This document shows positions 24,861 to 37,594 of a DNA stretch of 64,000 nt, in pieces. Positions within the stretch are counted from its first letter, which is position 1. Each line of letters starts with the position of its first letter. The stretch spans positions 4,337 through 68,336 of the forward strand of contig DATIDD010000063.1 in NCBI GenBank assembly GCA_035456465.1. Reading direction: 5' to 3'. A program made the position numbers and the translations under genes. This DNA is from DATHTC01 sp035456465. GTDB lineage: Bacteria; Actinomycetota; Thermoleophilia; Gaiellales; Gaiellaceae. The notes under the pieces are model-generated. The model worked only from the letters and a program-made list of their open reading frames with translations, was not told where the DNA came from and did no database searches.

Positions 24861-25666
24861 GGCACGCGAAGTCCTACCAGCAGGTAGTGGGCGGCGAGGT
24901 TCTGGAACGGGTCGAACCGCTCGCCGGCGGCGCGGACGTCGCCGGTCGGGCCGAGGAACTGCTCGACGGCCTTGCGCAGGCCGAGGTCGCCGGCCGGCCA
25001 CGCCCGCGGCCGGCCGAGGTGACGGGCGAGGAACCAGTCGGCCGTCCACTCGCCGAGCCCGCGCTGCGCCGTGATCGCCGCCTGCACCTGCTCGTCCGGC
25101 AGCGAGGCGAGCGTGTCCAGGTCGAGGTCGCCGCGCGCGAGCGTGGCGAGGTACTCGGCCTTGCGCCGGGAGAAGCCGACGGCGACGACCTCCTCCTCGG
25201 TCGCCGCGGCGAGCCGCTCGCGCGTGGGGAACGCCCAGACCTCGCCGACGCGCTCGCCGAAGCGCTCGATCAGCCGGCTGCGGATCGCGAACGCGGCGTG
25301 GAGCGACACCTGCTGCGCGGTGATCGAGGTGACGAGCGCCTCCCACGGGTCCGGCTGGAGCGGCGGCCGGAAGCCGCGCAGCCTTCCTTCCAGCGGCGCG
25401 AGCACGTCGTCGGTCGCGGCGAAGGCGCGGAAGGCGTCGAGGTCGAACGGGAGCCCGAGCAGGACGCGCACGACCGGGTCGGTCGTCTCGTCGAGCGGCT
25501 CGACGTCGACGCCGCCGGGCGCGGGCGCGATCCGCACCTCCTCGCCGGCGACGACTCGGTGCAGGCCGTTCTCGTGCCAGACGTTGGCGAGGTCGGGCCC
25601 GAACGCGCGGAAGCGCTCGGTCGACAGCGCGAAGTCGTACGGCTCCGGGATCGGGAGGAGCGCCAC
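24857..25666 (-). CDS. alkA: DNA-3-methyladenine glycosylase II-like (HhH-GPD)
   Basis: The 269-aa product is an AlkA/OGG-type base excision glycosylase that removes alkylated bases. After an N-terminal beta-domain, PWEALVTSITAQQVSLHAAFAIRSRL is the hallmark helix, followed by the HhH region AITAQRGLGEWTADWFLARHLG, where Asp of WTAD is the catalytic residue; GLRKAV follows. I chose GTG 25666 because TAGGGT lies 7 nt upstream; an in-frame start at 25705 would add 13 residues. It heads a four-gene operon. Confidence 0.9.
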   Translation of the reverse strand: MALLPIPEPYDFALSTERFRAFGPDLANVWHENGLHRVVAGEEVRIAPAPGGVDVEPLDETTDPVVRVLLGLPFDLDAFRAFAATDDVLAPLEGRLRGFRPPLQPDPWEALVTSITAQQVSLHAAFAIRSRLIERFGERVGEVWAFPTRERLAAATEEEVVAVGFSRRKAEYLATLARGDLDLDTLASLPDEQVQAAITAQRGLGEWTADWFLARHLGRPRAWPAGDLGLRKAVEQFLGPTGDVRAAGERFDPFQNLAAHYLLVGLRVP

Positions 25667-25673
25667 GGCAGCG

Positions 25674-25679
25674 ACCCTA
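25674..25679 (-). promoter_or_regulatory. -10 box for leaderless alkA-like mRNA
   Basis: TAGGGT on the minus strand ends 7 nt before the GTG at 25666 and fixes the start of this gene. Confidence 0.5.
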
Positions 25680-25706
25680 CCCGGGCCGCCGCCGTGGCCT
25701 CGCACC

Positions 25707-28700
25707 TCAGTTGCCGCAGGGCGCGACGTTGCGCCAGTTCGGCACCACGTCGTTCACCGCCTGCGTGCCGCCGGGGCCGTACGTCAGCGTCAGCTGCCGG
25801 TTCGCGATCTCGCCGCAGCTGCCGTCCTTCTCGACGTACTCCCAGGCGCCGAGCGCGTACTTGTACTCGAGCTGCGTCGCCTCACGGCCCGTGAGGGTGA
25901 TCCGCCAGTGCGTGGCGTCCACGCGCGTGAGCGCCACGCCGGCCGGATCCCACTCCGGCAGGCCGCCGTCGAGCCGGTTCAGCGTCCCGGCGACGTGAAC
26001 GGCGCGGCCCGTGCCGTCGGTCGTCGCCGGCACCTGGACGGTGAACGTCACCGCGACGGTGCGCAGCTCCGCGACCGCCGTCACCGGAGACGACTCCGGC
26101 GAGCGGTTGAAGGCGCTGTCGACCGAGCGGACCGTGTAGGTGTAGGTGCCGCCCTGCACGACGTCCGTGTCGGTGTAGGTCGTGCCCGTGACGAGCGCGA
26201 TCACCTGGGCGCCGCGGAGCACCTCGTACCCGTACAGCGTCGGGTCGCCGCCGACGGCCGTCCACGCGAGGTCGATCCCGGCCGGCGAGGCCGAGACGAC
26301 GTGCAGCCCGGCCGGCGTGGCCGGTGGCGTCGTGTCGGCGGCGGGGAGCACCGTCAGCGCGCCGGCCTGCGCCGGGCTGTACCCGTTCCCGATCCCGTCG
26401 AGGTCCGCGTACGCCCAGCTGCGGCCGCCGGTGGTGGAGTAGCGGTAGGCGTAGTCGAAGCTGCCGACCGCCTCCGGGAGCAGCGAGGCGACGAACTCGT
26501 CGTTGTTGCCCGCGTCGACGTTGAAGGCGGCGTCGACCCACGTCCAGCCGCCGCCGGCGGGGTCGCTCCCGTCCGGCCCGAAGCCCAGCTGGGCCCGGAG
26601 GGACGGCGTCGGCCCCGGCTGGCTCGTGACGCCGTCGATCCAGACCTGGCCGTAGACGGACGCGGTCCGGTCGGTCGCCGAGACCACGTGCGTGAGCGTC
26701 GGCGGCCACTGGAGGTTCGCCCAGCCGATCGTGAGGTGCGGCAGTGCCGTCACCTCGTTCGACGGGGCGCTCTCGTTGCCCGCCGCGTCGCGGGCGCGGA
26801 CGACGTAGTGGTACTCGCGCGCGTTCCGCAGGCCCGTGTCGGTGAAGGACGTGCCGGTCACGGGCGCGTCGTTCGCCTGCACCCAGCCGCCGCCCGAGAG
26901 CGGGCTGCGGTAGACGTCGTAGCCGGCGGCGCCCTCGACGGCGTCCCACGCGAGCGAGACGGTGGCGTTGCCCTCGGCGGTGACCCGCAGGCGCTCCGGC
27001 GCCGCCGGCCCCTGCAGGTCGACGCCCTTGGCGACGAGCACCGCACCCGACAGCGGGCCGAGCTCGACCGTCGCTCCCGACGAGGAGGCGGTGCCCACGG
27101 CATACGCGAGCTCGAACGGCGTCCCCGCCGGAACGAACCCGGCGAGCGGCACCTGCACGGTGCGGGCCGCGCCGCCGCGGTTGAGCACCACGATCGCGGC
27201 CTGCGTCCCGGTCTTGCGGCCGAACGCGACCGTGCCCGCGTCGTCGTCGGCGAGCAGCACGGCGAAGGAGCCGTCCCGCAGCGCCGCCGTCTCCCGCCGC
27301 AGCCCAGTCAGCGCCCGGTAGTGGCCGAGCAGCGAGAGGTCGCGGGCCCCGCCCGTCTCGGGCCAGGGCATCGTGCGGCGGTCGTCCGGGTCGTCGTCGC
27401 CCGTGACGCCGACCTCGTCGCCGTAGTACACCGTCGGCGCGCCCGCGACCGTGAACTGCACGAGCGAGGCGAGCCGCTGCCGCCGCTTGCCGGCGGCGAC
27501 GTTCCCGGGATCCTGCTCCTTGTCCGCCCGCGTCTCCACGCCGGGCGTGAGCGTCCACCGCAGCCGCTCGGTGTCGTGGCTGTCGAGGAGGTTCATCGCC
27601 GAGAAGTACGCCGCGTCGGCGTAGTCCTCCCGGATCGACTCGAGGCGTGAGGCGAACTCCGACGGCCTCAGCACGCGGCCGCTGTCGGCGAAGCCCTTCG
27701 AGTCGAACGGCCCGACCGCGAGCAGCCCGACCACGGCGTCGCGCAGCCGGTAGTTCATCGTCGTGTCGAGCCGGTCGCCGCGGAGCATCCGCAGCAGCGC
27801 CGTGTCCTTCTGCCACGTCTCGCTGACCGTGAGCGCGTCGGGCCACTCGGCCTTCACGACGCCGCGGAAGGCCTCCCAGTACCCGCTCGGGAACGAGGGG
27901 TCGCCGGAGACGTCCATCCGCCAGCCGCCGGCGCCGCGCCGGAGCCAGAGCCGGGTGATCGAGTCGCCGCCGGTGACGAACCAGCTCTGCACGGCCGGGT
28001 TCGACTTGGCGAGCGTCGGGATCGTGTCGAAGCCGAACCAGCCGCTGTAGTCGCCGCTCCCGCACGGCACGTTCGCGGTCGTGAACTCGAACCAGCTGCG
28101 CCACGGCGAGGCGAGCGACTCGCACGCGCCGTCGCTCTCGAACCGGTGGTACCGGTCGAAGAAGCGGCTGTCCGACGACATGTGGTTGAAGACGCCGTCG
28201 AGGATCACCCGGATCCCGCGCTCGCGGGCCTGCTTCACGAGCTGCTCGAACTCCTTCAGGTCGCCGAGCGCGGGATCGATCCGCGTGTAGTCGGCGGTGT
28301 CGTAGCGGTGGTTCGAGTTCGCCTCGAACACCGGGTTGAGGTAGATCGCCGTGACCCCCAGCTCCTGGAGGTAGTCGAGCTTCTGCCGGACGCCCTTGAG
28401 GTCGCCGCCGAAGTAGTCGCGGCCCATCGGGCCCTCGCCGCACGCCGGGGCCGCGTAGTTGCGGCAGTAGCCCTCCGGCAGGTCGCCCCACGCCTTCTGT
28501 GTCGAGGCGAGGTCGCCGTAGCGGATCGTGCCGACCGGCGGATCGTTCGTGCGGTCGGCGTTCTTGAACCGGTCGGGAAAGATCTGGTAGATCACCGCGT
28601 CCCGCACCCACGCCGGCGCGCGGAACCCGGGCTCGAACACGCTCAGCGCCCAGCTGCGGTCGACGGCGTCGTCGGTCGTGGCGCCGAGGCCGCCGTCGAG

Positions 28701-29762
28701 CGCGGCGGTGTCGTCGGCGTAGTAGTCGGTGTCGGTCCCGTCCGAGACGACGAACCGGTACCAGAGGTTGTTCGCCTGCCCGTTCGGCAGCTCGACCTCC
28801 CAGAAGTCGCACGTCTTCGAGCCGAGCCCGGCCTGGTAGCACGAGACGTCGTCGGCGGCGATCGCCAGCGGGAGCAGCCGCTGCTCGTTCGCGTTCACGT
28901 CGAAGAGCCGGACCCGCACTGCGGTCACGTCGCCGTGGAAGGTGCGGAGCCGCAGCTTCACGGGCGTCCCGGCCGGCACGGCGCCGCCCGGCGTCCGGTA
29001 CAGCAGGCTGCGCGAGTCGTGGCGCAGCCCGTCCCATTCGACGTCGTTGTCGTGACCCGTGCCCTCGGGCGGAGTGACGCTGACCGTCAGCACGTGGGTG
29101 GACGCGAGGTACGAGAACGCCACGGTCGAGCCCGCCGCCGGAACGGTGAACGCGATGTTGGCGCCGTCGCGGACCCCGCCCTGGCCGTAGTTCTCGCTCC
29201 AGCTCTGGTCGATCGTGGCCTTGACCTCGTACGCCCCCGGCGGCAGCGCCGTCGTCGAGAACGAGTAGCGGCCGTCGCCGTCCGGGTCCTGGAGCCACGA
29301 GCGCAGGCAGTCCGGCTGCCAGTCGCCCGGGCAGCCGAGCTCGGACTGGTAGCTGCCCGGCGCCGTCGCGATCGTGGACGTCACCGAGTCGGTCACCCAG
29401 TGCGTCCGGTGGTCGTAGAGGAAGGTGACGCTCCGCGCAGCCGGCAGGGACAGCGCGACGTTCGCGCCGTTCTGCGTCGCGTGGAGCCCGTAGTTCTCGT
29501 CCCAGCTCCCGTTCAGCGCGGCCTTGTACTCGAAGCTGCCGGCCGGGAGCGAGAACGTCGCCTGCCACGCCTCGTCGGAGGCGTCGTAGGCGAGCGCGGT
29601 CGCGGCGCAGGCCGGGTCCCAGTCGCCCGAGCAGCCCAGCTCCGACTGGAGGCTGCCCGCGATCGTGACGCCGCTCGGCGGGGGCGTGTGCGACCCCAGC
29701 GCGGACGGCACGGTGAGGAGCAGCGCGGCTGCCGCCGCGATCCCCAGGACTCTCCCCTTCAT
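25707..29762 (-). CDS. secreted multidomain amylopullulanase (GH13)
   Basis: This 1351-aa exported enzyme would cleave alpha-1,4 and possibly alpha-1,6 bonds in starch and pullulan. Order: signal peptide (1-23); two similar X25-like modules (about 32-125 and 135-230), each with Cys pairs 44/52 and 144/152 and a SWxENYG motif; an N-terminal GH13 beta domain (240-375); the catalytic barrel (385-830) with Asp617 in GGWRMDVS, Glu648 in SETW and His729-Asp730; Fn3 (920-1008); an unassigned beta module (1010-1140); Fn3 (1145-1232); and a CBM20-like starch-binding domain (1235-1351). The layout resembles clostridial Apu enzymes. ATG follows a GAGAGGGAGAGG ribosome-binding site. It is the last gene of the operon. 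Confidence 0.9.
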   Translation of the reverse strand: MKGRVLGIAAAAALLLTVPSALGSHTPPPSGVTIAGSLQSELGCSGDWDPACAATALAYDASDEAWQATFSLPAGSFEYKAALNGSWDENYGLHATQNGANVALSLPAARSVTFLYDHRTHWVTDSVTSTIATAPGSYQSELGCPGDWQPDCLRSWLQDPDGDGRYSFSTTALPPGAYEVKATIDQSWSENYGQGGVRDGANIAFTVPAAGSTVAFSYLASTHVLTVSVTPPEGTGHDNDVEWDGLRHDSRSLLYRTPGGAVPAGTPVKLRLRTFHGDVTAVRVRLFDVNANEQRLLPLAIAADDVSCYQAGLGSKTCDFWEVELPNGQANNLWYRFVVSDGTDTDYYADDTAALDGGLGATTDDAVDRSWALSVFEPGFRAPAWVRDAVIYQIFPDRFKNADRTNDPPVGTIRYGDLASTQKAWGDLPEGYCRNYAAPACGEGPMGRDYFGGDLKGVRQKLDYLQELGVTAIYLNPVFEANSNHRYDTADYTRIDPALGDLKEFEQLVKQARERGIRVILDGVFNHMSSDSRFFDRYHRFESDGACESLASPWRSWFEFTTANVPCGSGDYSGWFGFDTIPTLAKSNPAVQSWFVTGGDSITRLWLRRGAGGWRMDVSGDPSFPSGYWEAFRGVVKAEWPDALTVSETWQKDTALLRMLRGDRLDTTMNYRLRDAVVGLLAVGPFDSKGFADSGRVLRPSEFASRLESIREDYADAAYFSAMNLLDSHDTERLRWTLTPGVETRADKEQDPGNVAAGKRRQRLASLVQFTVAGAPTVYYGDEVGVTGDDDPDDRRTMPWPETGGARDLSLLGHYRALTGLRRETAALRDGSFAVLLADDDAGTVAFGRKTGTQAAIVVLNRGGAARTVQVPLAGFVPAGTPFELAYAVGTASSSGATVELGPLSGAVLVAKGVDLQGPAAPERLRVTAEGNATVSLAWDAVEGAAGYDVYRSPLSGGGWVQANDAPVTGTSFTDTGLRNAREYHYVVRARDAAGNESAPSNEVTALPHLTIGWANLQWPPTLTHVVSATDRTASVYGQVWIDGVTSQPGPTPSLRAQLGFGPDGSDPAGGGWTWVDAAFNVDAGNNDEFVASLLPEAVGSFDYAYRYSTTGGRSWAYADLDGIGNGYSPAQAGALTVLPAADTTPPATPAGLHVVSASPAGIDLAWTAVGGDPTLYGYEVLRGAQVIALVTGTTYTDTDVVQGGTYTYTVRSVDSAFNRSPESSPVTAVAELRTVAVTFTVQVPATTDGTGRAVHVAGTLNRLDGGLPEWDPAGVALTRVDATHWRITLTGREATQLEYKYALGAWEYVEKDGSCGEIANRQLTLTYGPGGTQAVNDVVPNWRNVAPCGN

Positions 29763-29795
29763 CTCTCCCTCTCCCTCTCTCGGGTTGTGCGTGCT

Positions 29796-31911
29796 CTACC
29801 GCCGCCGCACCGTGAATGGCACGACCCTCGACACCGCCGTGCGGCCGTCGACGGAGCGGGCGACCGCCACGAGGTGCACCTTCTCGCCGCGCCGGAACCG
29901 CACCGGGTCGAGCAGCGCGCGGTAGCGCGGCGAGTCGTCGACCGCCAGCCGGCGCCATCCGCCCGTCTTCCGCCGAACGGCGAACGCGACCGACACCGGC
30001 GCCGCGCCGGCCACCGTGGCGCCGACCTCCCACATCTCGGTGAGGTCGTCGCCGCGCACGCGCAGGGTCGGCCGCGCGGGCGCCCGCGACGGAAGGTCGG
30101 CCTCCGCGCGCAGCAGCACCGTCCCCAGCGCGGGCACGGTCAGGGTCAGCGACCCGTTCGCGGCGCTCGTCGCGGCAGCGTCGCCGAGCAGCGGCCCCCA
30201 CGAGGCGCCCGGCGTCGCGGTCGTGACCGAGACGCGCGCCGGCGACGTTCCGCTGTTGAAGGCGGCCACGTACTCCCTGCGGGCGGCGCCGTCGATGCGA
30301 CTCACGGCGAGCACCGGGCCCTGCGCGCGCCGCACGACCGTCGCGCCGGTCGAGAGCGCCGGGTGCGCGTCGCGCAGCGCGGCGAGCTGCCGCAGCCGCT
30401 CGGCGACCGGGTGCGTGCGCACGTCGAGCCCCGACCCGGTCCCGATCGGCGACGAGCCCACGCGGGGCTGGGTGCGCCACTCGTCCACCTGCGTCGGGAA
30501 CAGGTCCTGCCGCGCCTGCTGGTCACCGCCGCGCCCGAGCATCCCGATCTCGTCGCCGTACAGCACCGTCGGCGCGCCGCGCAGCAGGTACAGCAGGTCG
30601 TGCGCGAGCAGGTCGCGTCGCAGCAGCGCGCCGCCGGTCGCCTGCGAGCGCTCCTGGACCTGGAACGCGGCGCGGCCCATGTCGTGGTTCCCGAGGAACG
30701 TCGGCGGCACCGGCGCGCGCCCGTCCGCCAGCCGGAAGTAGTCGTCGTCGTCCAGCCGCGAGGCGACGGCCCGGGCGCCGACGTCGCCGCCGGCGAACCC
30801 CGTCAGCGCGCCCTGGAGCGGGAAGTCGAGCAGGTTCGGCAGGCCGCGGTCCCGCACGTACGGGACGAGGTCGAGCGCGCTGCCGAGGAAGACCTCGCCG
30901 AAGAGCTGGAAGTCGCGCACGCCGGCGGCACGTGCGGCCGCCATGATCTTCGGCACCCAGACGCGGAAGAAGGCGCGGTCGACGTGGCGCGCCGTGTCGA
31001 TCCGGAACCCGTCGACCTTGTACTCGGCGATCCACGAGCCCCAGAGCGCGGCCAGGCCGTCGACGACGACCGGCTGCTCCGTGAACAGGTCGTCGAGCCC
31101 GAAGAAGTCGCCCTGCTCGTAGCAGAGCTCGGAGCAGGACGTCCAGTCGACGTCGCCGCGGTTGTGGTAGCGCCTCGGGTCGTTCAGCCAGGCCGGGCGC
31201 TTCAGGTCGCGCTCGGGGGCGAGGACGAGCGGCGGCCGCGGGAAGCTCTTCGCGTTCAGGCAGGGGAACGTCCGGCCGCCGGCGTAGCGGGCCGGGTCGA
31301 AGACCTTCCCCTTGCAGTCCCGGTACGGGACGTCCCCCGCCCAGCTGCTGCCGCCGGTCGGGAGGATCACGTCGGCGGTGTGGTTGACGACGACGTCGAG
31401 GAACACCTTCATCCCGAGCCGGTGCGCGCAATCGACGAGCGCGGCGAAGTCGGCCTCCGTGCCGAGGTGCGGGTCGACGGTGGTGAAGTCGAGGCCCCAG
31501 TAGCCGTGGTAGCCGGCGGTGCCCGCGATCACCGGCTTCTGCTTCACGGGCGGCGTCACCCACAGCGCCGTGAACCCGAGGTCGCGGATGCGCGCGAGCC
31601 CGTCGCCCGTGGTGCAGCCGCCGACGAGCCCCTTCAGGTCGCCGCCGTGGTAGTAGCCCGTGTCGGCCGGGTCGTAGCCGGTGACGCCGCGAATGCCCTC
31701 GAGGCCGCCGCGGTCGTTCGCCGGGTCTCCGTTCGCATACCGGTCGGGCATGACGAAGTAGATCCGCTGCGAGGCGAGCGACCCGTAGGCCGGCGGCTGC
31801 GAGACGGCGGCCAGCGCCGCCCCGGACGGAGGCCTCGGCAGCGCCTCGGACGCGGCGGTCGCCCCCGACACGGCCCCGAGCGCGATCGCCGCGGCAGCGG
31901 CGACCGCGCCG

Positions 31912-31928
<17 letters not shown>
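29796..31928 (-). CDS. secreted alpha-amylase (GH13)
   Basis: The 710-aa product has a signal peptide (about 1-26) and a GH13 barrel: IYFVMPDRYANGDPANDR, GGDLKGL, DVVVNHT, nucleophile Asp311 in KVDGFRIDTARHVD, acid/base Glu345 in LFGEVF and Asp416 in FLGNHD. A beta C-domain and a further beta-rich tail (about 600-710) follow. Cys pairs inside the barrel (205/223, 265/269) fit an exported protein. GTG at 31928 overlaps the end of the malK-like gene by 17 bp. It likely makes maltodextrins that the operon's ABC transporter imports. Confidence 0.9.
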
Positions 31929-33099
<1,171 letters not shown>

Positions 33100-33111
33100 G
33101 AGGCACCTCCT

Positions 33112-34947
33112 TCACACCAGTCTCCAGACGTGGAACGCCGGCCCCTCCGCCGGCAGGACTGCGACCCCGTCGTCGACCGTGGCGTCGGCGCCCTCGACCG
33201 TCTCCAGCGCGGTCGCGCCGAGCGCGGCGAGCGGGAGCCGCACCGCCGGCGCCGCGCCGCGGCTCGCGAGGCAGAGCAGGCGCTCGCGCGGCGTCTCGCG
33301 CAGGTAGGCGATCGCGTCGTCGCCGACGTGCGCGTAGCGGATCCCGCCGCGCGCCAGGGCCTCGCTCGAGCGCCGAAGCGCGATCAGCCGCCGGTAGTGC
33401 CCGTGGAGGACGCGGTCCCAGGCGTCGGGACGGTCCCACGGCATCGTCCGGCGCGCATCCTCTGCCCACTCGCCCTCGAGGCCCAGCTCGTCGCCCGCGA
33501 ACAGCATCGGGACGCCGGGCGTCGTCAGCTGCAGGCCGACGCCGACGAGCTGCCGCTCGCGGGAGCCGGCGACGCTGCGGAAGCGTGCCGTGTCGTGGCT
33601 GTCGAGCAGCGTCCACGAATGGAGCACCGACGGCCACGGGACGCCCGCGCGGAAGCCGCGCATCGCCGCGACTGCGGCGCCGGCCGGAAGCTCCGGGAGG
33701 CCGACCGGCATCGCCCAGAAGCCGCGCCGCAGCCCGTCCGGGAGCGTCTCGCCGCGCAGCCACGCCCAGGTGGGACGCATGAAGCCCGCGTAGTTCATCA
33801 CTCCCTGCCAGCCGCCCGCGGCCAGGTCGGCGCGGAAGTCGTGCGCGTGCTCGGCGACCACGAGCGCGTCGCCGGCCGCGGCCCGCACCGCCCGCGCGAC
33901 CTCGACGTTCAGGTCGATGGAGCCGTGGCGCGCGGTCATGTTCGCCACGTCGATGCGCCAGCCGTCGAGGCCCGCGTCGAGCCAGCGCCGGACGACGCCG
34001 AGCATCCGCTCGCGGAGCTCGCCCGAGCGCCAGTCGAGCTTCGGCAGCGCCTCGACGCCGAGCCACGACTCGTAGCCGTGCGGCAGCGCCTCGTCGAACA
34101 GGAAGAACTCCCGCTCGAGCGCGCCGGGGGTCTCCCGTGCGGCGCGGAACCACTCGTGGCCCGCGCCGACGTGGTTCGTGGTCAGGTCGGCGACGACGCG
34201 GATGCCGCGCGCGCGGGCAGCCCGAACCAGCGCGTCGAGCGCCTCGTCGCCGCCGAGCAGCGGGTCGATGCGGTCGAAGCTGGTCGCGTCGTAGCGGTGC
34301 GTGCTCCTGGCCGGGAAGAGCGGAGTCAGGTAGATCACGTTCGCGCCGAGCGCCTCAACGTGTCCGAGCCGCTCCGCGATCCCGCGCAGGTCGCCGCCGT
34401 ACCACTGCGTCGAGGCCTCCGGGCCGCGTCCGGTGACGGGCTCGTCCCAGGCGCGTGGCACGGCCCACGCAGGCGCCGACGCGTGCACGCCGCCGCGCGC
34501 GAACCGGTCCGGGAAGATCTCGTAGACGACGGAGCCGAGGTGCCAGTCGGGGCCGCCGGCGCGCACGGAGAAGACGAAGTCGTCGGCGTCGGGGACGTCG
34601 TGGAGGACGAGGCCGTTGCCGTTCACCCACCCGTACCCGACCTCGCCGCCGGCGAGCAGCCAGCGGTACGGCGTCACGGGGTTCCGGACCGGGAGCCGTG
34701 CCAGCCACCACTCGTCGTGCTCGTCCTCCTCGTCGAGCTGGGCCGAGACGACGCGCGCCTCCCCGTCGTGCACGTAGCGGAGCGCGACCTGGTCGACCGC
34801 CGTCCCACGCGGCACGCGCAGGCGGACGGAGGCCTCGCCGCCGAGCTCGTCCGGCGCATCGAGCACGTAGGCCTCCGAGCCGTCGTGGTGCGGCTCAGCG
34901 AGCGCGGTCCGCGCCGGCGCCGCGGGGTCGGCGAGGCTCGCCGTCAT
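33112..34947 (-). CDS. intracellular neopullulanase/cyclomaltodextrinase-type glycosidase (GH13)
   Basis: The 611-aa product has no signal peptide, so it acts in the cytoplasm on imported maltodextrins. Residues 1-130 form an N-terminal beta domain like CBM34, then the GH13 barrel: VVYEIFPDRFARGG, YGGDLRGI, LTTNHVG, nucleophile Asp333 in DGWRIDVANM, acid/base Glu366 in VVAEHAHD and His451-Asp452. The VANM after the nucleophile is typical of neopullulanase, cyclomaltodextrinase and maltogenic amylase. ATG at 34947 overlaps the malG stop (ATGA). Exact specificity cannot be told. Confidence 0.88.
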   Translation of the reverse strand: MTASLADPAAPARTALAEPHHDGSEAYVLDAPDELGGEASVRLRVPRGTAVDQVALRYVHDGEARVVSAQLDEEDEHDEWWLARLPVRNPVTPYRWLLAGGEVGYGWVNGNGLVLHDVPDADDFVFSVRAGGPDWHLGSVVYEIFPDRFARGGVHASAPAWAVPRAWDEPVTGRGPEASTQWYGGDLRGIAERLGHVEALGANVIYLTPLFPARSTHRYDATSFDRIDPLLGGDEALDALVRAARARGIRVVADLTTNHVGAGHEWFRAARETPGALEREFFLFDEALPHGYESWLGVEALPKLDWRSGELRERMLGVVRRWLDAGLDGWRIDVANMTARHGSIDLNVEVARAVRAAAGDALVVAEHAHDFRADLAAGGWQGVMNYAGFMRPTWAWLRGETLPDGLRRGFWAMPVGLPELPAGAAVAAMRGFRAGVPWPSVLHSWTLLDSHDTARFRSVAGSRERQLVGVGLQLTTPGVPMLFAGDELGLEGEWAEDARRTMPWDRPDAWDRVLHGHYRRLIALRRSSEALARGGIRYAHVGDDAIAYLRETPRERLLCLASRGAAPAVRLPLAALGATALETVEGADATVDDGVAVLPAEGPAFHVWRLV

Positions 34948-35888
34948 CCCTTGACCGATCCCTGCGTCAGTCCGGCGACGATCAGGCGCTGCAGGAACTG
35001 GAAGATGACCACGACCGGGATCGCGGCCAGCAGCACGCCCGCGCAGAACACGCCCCACTGCTCGGCGTACTGCTTGTCGATGAACTGCCGCATCCCGACC
35101 GGCAGCGTGAAGTGGTCGCGCGTCTGCATCAGCGTCGACACGATCACGTACTCGTTCAGCGTCGCCACGAACGAGAACAGGCCGACGACGGCGAGCACCG
35201 GCGCCGCCAGCGGGAGGACGACGCCCCAGAACACCTGCGACGGCGTCGCGCCGTCCACGCGCGCGGACTCGTCGAGCTCGGCGGGGATCGTGTCGAAGAA
35301 GCCCTTCAGGAGCCACGCGTTGACGCCCATCGCGCCGCCGAGGTAGACGACGATCAGCGCGGTGTACGAGTTGAGCCCGAGGATCGGGAAGACGTCCCCG
35401 GTCTCGAGCACGATCAGGTAGATCGCGACGACCGCGAGCAGCTGCGGGAACATCTGGATCAGCAGCAGCGTCAGCATCCCGATCCGCCGCCCGCGGAACC
35501 GGAAGCGGCTGAACGCGTACGCGGCGAGCGCGCCGAGCATCACGGTGAGGATCGCCGTGGCGAAGCAGATGAACATCGAGTTCGCGTACCACCGTGGGTA
35601 GGGGATGTCGCTCGGCTCGCCGGCGACCGTCACCGTCCCGGACAGGATCGTGCGGAAGTTGTCGAGCGTGAGGTCCCGCGGGATCAGCGACGCGCCGCTG
35701 AGGGTGCCGTCGGCGCTGAACGCCGCCGAGGCCATGTAGGCGACGGGGAAGAGCGAGAGCGCGACCGCGAACACGGCGATGAGGTGACGCCACCACGTGC
35801 CCGCCAGCGACGGCCTGGGCGCGCGCAGCCGCCGCGCGCGGGCGCCGGCGATCGCGGCACTGCGTTCCGCCTGTTCAGCCGTGCTCAT
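34944..35888 (-). CDS. malG: maltodextrin ABC permease, MalG type
   Basis: The 314-aa membrane protein has six transmembrane helices and the EAA loop that contacts the ATPase (PAELDESARVDGATPSQVFWGVVLPL, given here in part: ESARVDGA then VLPLAAP). N-terminal WWRHLIAVFAVALSLFPV is the first helix. ATG follows GGGAGGAG. It pairs with the MalF-type permease 30 bp upstream to form the channel. Confidence 0.92.
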   Translation of the reverse strand: MSTAEQAERSAAIAGARARRLRAPRPSLAGTWWRHLIAVFAVALSLFPVAYMASAAFSADGTLSGASLIPRDLTLDNFRTILSGTVTVAGEPSDIPYPRWYANSMFICFATAILTVMLGALAAYAFSRFRFRGRRIGMLTLLLIQMFPQLLAVVAIYLIVLETGDVFPILGLNSYTALIVVYLGGAMGVNAWLLKGFFDTIPAELDESARVDGATPSQVFWGVVLPLAAPVLAVVGLFSFVATLNEYVIVSTLMQTRDHFTLPVGMRQFIDKQYAEQWGVFCAGVLLAAIPVVVIFQFLQRLIVAGLTQGSVKG

Positions 35889-35918
35889 GGCCGCTCCTCC
35901 CTCATGTCCGGCGTTCGC

Positions 35919-37532
<1,614 letters not shown>

Positions 37533-37550
37533 TGGCTCGAGGGTCGAAGA

Positions 37551-37584
37551 GGCGGGTGGGGCGCCGTGCCGCGCCCCACCCGCC
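37551..37584 (-). promoter_or_regulatory. stem-loop between malE and malF
   Basis: GGCGGGTGGGGCG (37551-37563) and CGCCCCACCCGCC (37572-37584) form a perfect 13-bp stem with an 8-nt loop, 10 bp past the malE stop. No T-tract follows. It probably stabilises the upstream malE mRNA or partly stops transcription, giving more binding protein than permease, as REP hairpins do in E. coli malE-malF. Confidence 0.6.
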
Positions 37585-37594
37585 GGCTTGTTCG

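Noticed and set aside
25882..30480. A 1532-codon open frame on the minus strand overlapping the amylopullulanase gene
   Set aside because: Arg/Ala/Gly-rich low-complexity translation with no domain pattern; it is a frame shadow of the GH13 gene made open by high GC.
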